A stretch of 14,594 bases of DNA, from assembly GCA_038203025.1 (NCBI GenBank), contig JBBREK010000096.1, positions 1-14,594 on the forward strand, in the 5' to 3' direction. The stretch comes from UBA11346 sp038203025. GTDB taxonomy: Bacteria > Planctomycetota > UBA11346. Positions within the stretch are counted from its first letter, which is position 1, and each line of letters begins with the position of its first letter. Shown in pieces: positions 13,730-14,594 of the stretch. The notes under the pieces were generated by a model. The model was not told the DNA's origin. It did no database searches and saw nothing but the letters and a program-made list of their open reading frames with translations. The translations under genes and the position numbers were made by a program.

Positions 13730-14514
13730 GCCAGGTAGACCAGGGCGGTGACCCCGGCATCCCACAGGAACACCGCCGACAACGCGCGGACCACGCCGCG
13801 GGTGGCGGCACGTGGCACGTCGGTGGCGGAGACGGCGGCAGTGAGGCCTTCGTGGCAGGCGATGGCGGCGATGAGCAGGCCGGGCACCACGGTCTTGGCC
13901 AGCAGCACGGCGACGTCGAGGCCGGTAAGCTGCACCGCCAGCATGCTGGCGTAGTCGGCCAGCGGCGGGGCGGCGGTGGCGACCGCCTGCAGGATGATCC
14001 AGCCGGAGATCAGCGACATGGCGACAAAGGCCATCGACAGGCCGATCAGCGCCATGACCACACCGGCCATGCGCGGCACCACCAGATAGTCGAACGGATC
14101 GACGCCCATCGCCTCCAGGCTGTCCAGCTCGCGGTGCACGCGCATGCCCGCCAGTTCGGCGGCGATCGCCGCGCCGCTGCGGCCGATGACGATGAAGGCG
14201 ACGATCAACGGTCCAAGCTCGCGCACCAGCACGGTGACCAGCAGCGTGCCGAGCAGGTCACGGCCGCCGGAACCGGACAGCAGGCTGGCCTGGGCCGCCA
14301 CCACCGCGCCGGTAAGCAGCGCGATCAGGGCGGTGAACGGGATGGCCTCAATGCCGGTGAAGAGGATCTGCCGCTTGACCACTTCGCGCGCCACCCGTGG
14401 CACCACCCGACGTCCGCGCCGCAGCCGGGCCAGGGCGTAGCCGATGAACGTGGCGACGGCCAGGACGTAGGATCCTGCGGCAATGACGGCACGACCGGTG
14501 GTGGCGAGGAGCAT
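13726..14514 (-). CDS. mlaE: MlaE-family lipid ABC transporter permease
   Basis: This is the inner-membrane permease of the MCE lipid transporter. At 262 aa it has family length and the hallmark central segment: VRELGPLIVAFIVIGRSGAA (97-116), AELAGMRVHRELDSLEAMGV (119-138) and DPFDYLVVPRMAG (139-151). The end motif VPRAATRGVVRALSAVF (233-249) is also present. An amphipathic N-terminal segment precedes five or so membrane helices, as in MlaE. It is first in the four-gene operon, and its stop overlaps mlaF by ATGA. The ATG at 14514 lies in the 3' arm of a small hairpin (14510-14528), which might limit initiation. No good Shine-Dalgarno is visible, so the start is slightly uncertain. Confidence 0.94.
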   Translation of the reverse strand: MLLATTGRAVIAAGSYVLAVATFIGYALARLRRGRRVVPRVAREVVKRQILFTGIEAIPFTALIALLTGAVVAAQASLLSGSGGRDLLGTLLVTVLVRELGPLIVAFIVIGRSGAAIAAELAGMRVHRELDSLEAMGVDPFDYLVVPRMAGVVMALIGLSMAFVAMSLISGWIILQAVATAAPPLADYASMLAVQLTGLDVAVLLAKTVVPGLLIAAIACHEGLTAAVSATDVPRAATRGVVRALSAVFLWDAGVTALVYLA

Positions 14515-14528
14515 CCGCCGGGGATGCT
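14510..14528 (-). promoter_or_regulatory. hairpin over the mlaE start codon
   Basis: On the mRNA strand AGCATC and GATGCT form a 6-bp stem with a 7-nt loop, and the mlaE ATG is inside the 3' arm. It could dampen translation initiation of the operon. This rests on pairing only. Confidence 0.3.
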
Positions 14529-14569
14529 AGGCTGGCGCGGCGCCCGCTCCAGGGGCGGCAGCGGCGGCG

Positions 14570-14583
14570 AGGCGGAAGGGTCG
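14570..14583. repeat. partial second copy of the 11024-11095 repeat
   Basis: AGGCGGAAGGGTCG matches 11027-11040 exactly and lies upstream of mlaE at the window edge. The palindrome GGGTCGACCC (14578-14587) overlaps it. The rest of any element would lie beyond the window. Confidence 0.5.
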
Positions 14584-14594
14584 ACCCTCGGGAA

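Overview
This is a high-GC, gene-dense chromosomal segment with 12 well-supported protein genes. It comes from a diderm bacterium, because it carries an MCE/Mla lipid-transport operon with a lipoprotein. The mix of genes suggests the Planctomycetes/Verrucomicrobia/Lentisphaerae group: a large membrane-anchored sugar-binding protein, an oversized MalF-type permease, a FapA-domain protein and a long receiver-PAS protein. That placement is only an inference. Eleven genes end in TGA and one in TAA; none ends in TAG. No tRNA, rRNA, CRISPR array, prophage or transposase gene was seen.

Plus strand, 93-4609: radA (DNA recombination and repair), then a FapA/DUF342 protein with a duplicated N-terminal unit, then a receiver-PAS protein without an output domain. 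Between radA and the FapA gene sits a small palindromic element. It is flanked by a 12-bp direct repeat that copies the radA stop-codon region.

Minus strand, 4626-10888 (read right to left): a carbohydrate ABC importer operon. The order is a secreted TPR-like protein, a membrane-anchored solute-binding protein with an EF-hand-like loop, a MalF-type permease with about 150 extra membrane residues, a MalG-type permease, and a UgpC/MsmK-type ATPase. Two lesions stand out. An in-frame TAG lies near the natural N-terminus of the MalF-type permease. A 163-bp hairpin-rich insert separates malF from malG; it is flanked by an 8-bp direct repeat that duplicates the malG start codon, and removing it restores a classical ATGA overlap.

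Minus strand, 11104-14514 (read right to left): mlaE, mlaF, mlaD and a TPR lipoprotein, each joined to the next by a 4-bp ATGA overlap, so they are almost surely one translationally coupled operon for lipid traffic across the envelope. The MlaF-like ATPase keeps a Walker A-like lysine and Walker B but lacks recognisable Q-loop, LSGGQ and H-loop residues.

No gene-free stretch exceeds 300 bases. The two largest gaps (1437-1659 and 10889-11103) both hold palindromic repeats. At least three repeat types occur, and two have a partial second copy in the window. The most novel material is the set of miniature elements at gene boundaries and the altered transporter subunits. I do not see a wholly new multi-gene system.
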